Shown one piece after another: positions 13,842-15,316 of a stretch of 15,316 nt of DNA. Source of the stretch: Candidatus Nomurabacteria bacterium (lineage in GTDB: Bacteria; Patescibacteriota; Minisyncoccia; Phycocordibacterales; UBA1006); contig JAOULM010000015.1 of assembly GCA_029882015.1 (NCBI GenBank), positions 1-15,316 of the forward strand, written 5' to 3'. The notes under the pieces are model-generated. The model searched no databases, was not told where the DNA came from, and saw only the letters and a program-made list of their open reading frames with translations. How positions within the stretch are numbered: the first letter of the stretch is position 1; each line of letters starts with the position of its first letter. A program made the translations under genes and the position numbers.

Positions 13842-14111
13842 ATGAAAAAAGAAATCAAAAAAAAGACAACTAGCAGACTCAATAGAATAGCAGGACAAAT
13901 TCGTGGGCTACAAAAAATGATAGATGATGAAGAATATTGTATTGATGTCATCATACAAGCTTCGGCGGTTCGCAAGGCATTGGCATCATTCGAAGATTTA
14001 ATGCTGGAAAACCATCTGACACAGCATGTAACACACCAAATGAAACATAGTGGTCAAAAAAAGGCGGTAAATGAGATTATGAAAGTTTATAAATTAGCAA
14101 AGAAAAAATAA
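13842..14111 (+). CDS. CsoR/RcnR-family metal-responsive repressor
   Basis: From ATG 13842 the protein has 89 residues, usual for this all-helical DUF156 family. RLNRIAGQIRGLQKMI (12-27) is the first-helix signature. The metal-site positions are Cys33 (YCIDVI), His58 and His62 (ENHLTQH), with exactly the 25- and 29-residue spacing of the Cys-His-Cys site of copper CsoR; the last ligand is His instead of Cys. Cys-His-His resembles the nickel/cobalt sensor RcnR, although its N-terminal His is absent, so the metal is uncertain. The persulfide-sensor CstR pattern of two cysteines is not met. An upstream start at 13794 would read through the promoter and is rejected. It heads the operon with the rhodanese-DUF1573 gene, four bases downstream, and probably represses itself. 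Confidence 0.9.
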   Translation: MKKEIKKKTTSRLNRIAGQIRGLQKMIDDEEYCIDVIIQASAVRKALASFEDLMLENHLTQHVTHQMKHSGQKKAVNEIMKVYKLAKKK

Positions 14112-14115
14112 TTAT

Positions 14116-14955
14116 ATGAAAAACACCAACATAATCGGATTAATAGTTTTAGCCAGTTTTATTATTGTAATAATATTAATAATGAGAAACCCGCAAAATA
14201 TGAATATGGATTACCACCACGAAGATGAACAAACATCTCTCCATGAAATCTATCCAGGAGATGTGGCAGAAAAAATAAAAAATGGAGAAAATATTATTTT
14301 ACTGGATGTTCGCAGCCCACAAGAATATTCTGAAGTTCACTTGAAAAATGCATTATTACTACCCGTAGATGAATTGTCTCAACAAACGCTAGATGATATC
14401 GGGCTAGGGCAAGATAAAAAAGATTCTGAGATTATTTTATATTGTCGTAGCGGAGGGCGTAGTAAGATTGCATACGATATTATGGAATCTTTGGGATATA
14501 CAAATATAAAAAGCTCCGCTGGTGGGATGATTCATTGGCAAGAAGATAATTATCCATTTACGGAAATCGGTGAATACATAGAAAAAATTACAGAAGAAAA
14601 AACTGAGGCCTCCAATGTAAATAGTGCAGAAATTTATATAGAAAATTCGTTTTACGATTTTGGAACTATTCCAAAATCTGGTGGAACAGTGAAAAAAGAA
14701 TTCGCAATTCAAAACACAGGGACAGAGACTCTGGAAATAGGAACAATCACAACCAGCTGTGGGTGTACATCGGCGGCTATTTCATCAACATCAATTGATT
14801 CTGGAAAAACTGCTGTGCTAACGGTTGTGTTTGATCCTGATTTTCACGCAGAACCACAGGGAATATTTAAACGCACTGTATTTATACCAACAAATGACCC
14901 AAATCAACCAGAAGCAGAGATAACAATCCAGGTAAACATAGACGAAGAAAAATAA
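14116..14955 (+). CDS. Membrane-anchored rhodanese-DUF1573 fusion protein
   Basis: The 279-residue protein has a signal-anchor helix (about 6-23), a short His-rich linker (MDYHHEDE), a rhodanese domain (about 43-150) and a DUF1573 domain (about 172-277). The rhodanese active-site loop CRSGGRS starts at Cys110, preceded by LDVRSPQEY (63-71), so persulfide chemistry is possible. DUF1573 shows YDFGTIPKSGG, IQNTGTETL and TTSCGCTSA with Cys215 and Cys217, an Ig-like fold common in extracytoplasmic proteins. Orientation places both domains outside the membrane if the helix is an N-in anchor. The gene follows the metal regulator by four bases and is followed by a second DUF1573 gene. A role in metal or sulfur handling at the envelope is inferred from this context. 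Confidence 0.87.
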   Translation: MKNTNIIGLIVLASFIIVIILIMRNPQNMNMDYHHEDEQTSLHEIYPGDVAEKIKNGENIILLDVRSPQEYSEVHLKNALLLPVDELSQQTLDDIGLGQDKKDSEIILYCRSGGRSKIAYDIMESLGYTNIKSSAGGMIHWQEDNYPFTEIGEYIEKITEEKTEASNVNSAEIYIENSFYDFGTIPKSGGTVKKEFAIQNTGTETLEIGTITTSCGCTSAAISSTSIDSGKTAVLTVVFDPDFHAEPQGIFKRTVFIPTNDPNQPEAEITIQVNIDEEK

Positions 14956-14989
14956 TTTACAATACATTAATAATATAATCACAAATAAT

Positions 14990-15316
14990 ATGAAAAAATT
15001 AATTACACTAACAATAATAGCCATAGCAATAATCCTTGTTATTTTTCTAATCGCAAAACCAAAAACAGCGTCAATCGAACAAATCAGCGAAACAAACAAC
15101 TCGATAATTACCGTAGACCGAGATATGCACGACTTTGGTGATATAGATATTTTTAGCGGAAAAGTATCAACAGAATTTACAGTTACAAATACAGGAGACC
15201 AAGAAACAATAATTTTATCAGCGATAACTAGCTGTGGTTGTACTGAGGGAGAAATAAATGGAATGAATTTTGGAATGCATAGCGGATTAGATAGCCCGGT
15301 TGTCATTCCAGCGGGA
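14990..15316 (+). CDS. DUF1573 protein with N-terminal membrane anchor (3' end cut by window edge)
   Basis: The frame opens at ATG 14990 and stays open for 109 codons to the window edge. A hydrophobic helix at about 4-22 (LITLTIIAIAIILVIFLIA) is a signal anchor or uncleaved signal. DUF1573 follows with MHDFGDIDIFSG, VTNTGDQET and SAITSCGCTEG, placing a CxC pair at about residues 82-84. Alignment with the second domain of the gene upstream suggests a duplication. The gap between the two genes is 34 bases and contains TATAAT (14974-14979) ten bases before the ATG, so an extra internal promoter is possible. What lies beyond the edge is unknown. Confidence 0.82.
   Translation, partial: MKKLITLTIIAIAIILVIFLIAKPKTASIEQISETNNSIITVDRDMHDFGDIDIFSGKVSTEFTVTNTGDQETIILSAITSCGCTEGEINGMNFGMHSGLDSPVVIPAG

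Noticed and set aside
1..15316. CRISPR array, insertion sequence or recoded stop codons
   Set aside because: No regularly spaced repeats and no transposase are seen. TGA ends the flavin reductase gene and TAA/TAG end others, so the standard bacterial code fits.

Overview
The window looks like a piece of a small, AT-rich bacterial genome, probably from the Patescibacteria (Candidate Phyla Radiation). This lineage call is an inference. It rests on the compact layout, the near absence of Shine-Dalgarno sequences, -10 boxes lying only 5-10 bases before several start codons, the strictly anaerobic ribonucleotide reductase, and the short lineage-type proteins (a 40-residue lysine-rich protein, a CxxC ArsR regulator, DUF1573 proteins). 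TGA is used as a stop, for example in the flavin reductase gene, so there is no sign of the UGA-to-glycine code of Gracilibacteria.

Left end (1-2987). A large minus-strand KAP-family P-loop NTPase with four N-terminal membrane helices runs off the left edge of the window. Between it and the next gene lie about 380 bases without a credible protein gene. They hold a small palindrome at the KAP start, then two consecutive foldable elements that share their 5' and 3' ends and are each followed at once by a strong symmetric terminator hairpin.

Middle (2988-8188). A minus-strand alpha/beta hydrolase is divergent from a plus-strand series: a DoxX-like membrane protein, a BaiN/HI0933-type flavoprotein, a 40-residue basic protein, a DEAD-box RNA helicase and a short-chain dehydrogenase. 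Strong terminators follow the first, third and fourth of these, and most appear to have their own promoter. The 333 bases between the basic protein and the helicase (5745-6077) hold a terminator, a large imperfect inverted repeat, a near-consensus promoter and a structured leader of about 127 bases before the helicase start.

Minus-strand operon (13374 down to 8203). The order of transcription is nrdD (class III anaerobic ribonucleotide reductase), nrdG (its radical-SAM activase), a NifS/IscS cysteine desulfurase, an IscU/NifU scaffold, and an FAD/NAD(P)H reductase. Genes overlap or are separated by 1-6 bases. The set reads as one module: dNTP synthesis by glycyl-radical chemistry, the iron-sulfur assembly its activase needs, and a possible electron source.

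Right end (13419-15316). A divergent ArsR-type regulator with four cysteines shares a short intergenic region and a palindrome with nrdD. Next come a CsoR/RcnR-family metal regulator with a textbook C/G-tract operator lying exactly in its promoter spacer, a membrane-anchored rhodanese-DUF1573 fusion, and a second DUF1573 protein cut by the window edge. These last three look like one metal- or sulfur-responsive envelope operon.
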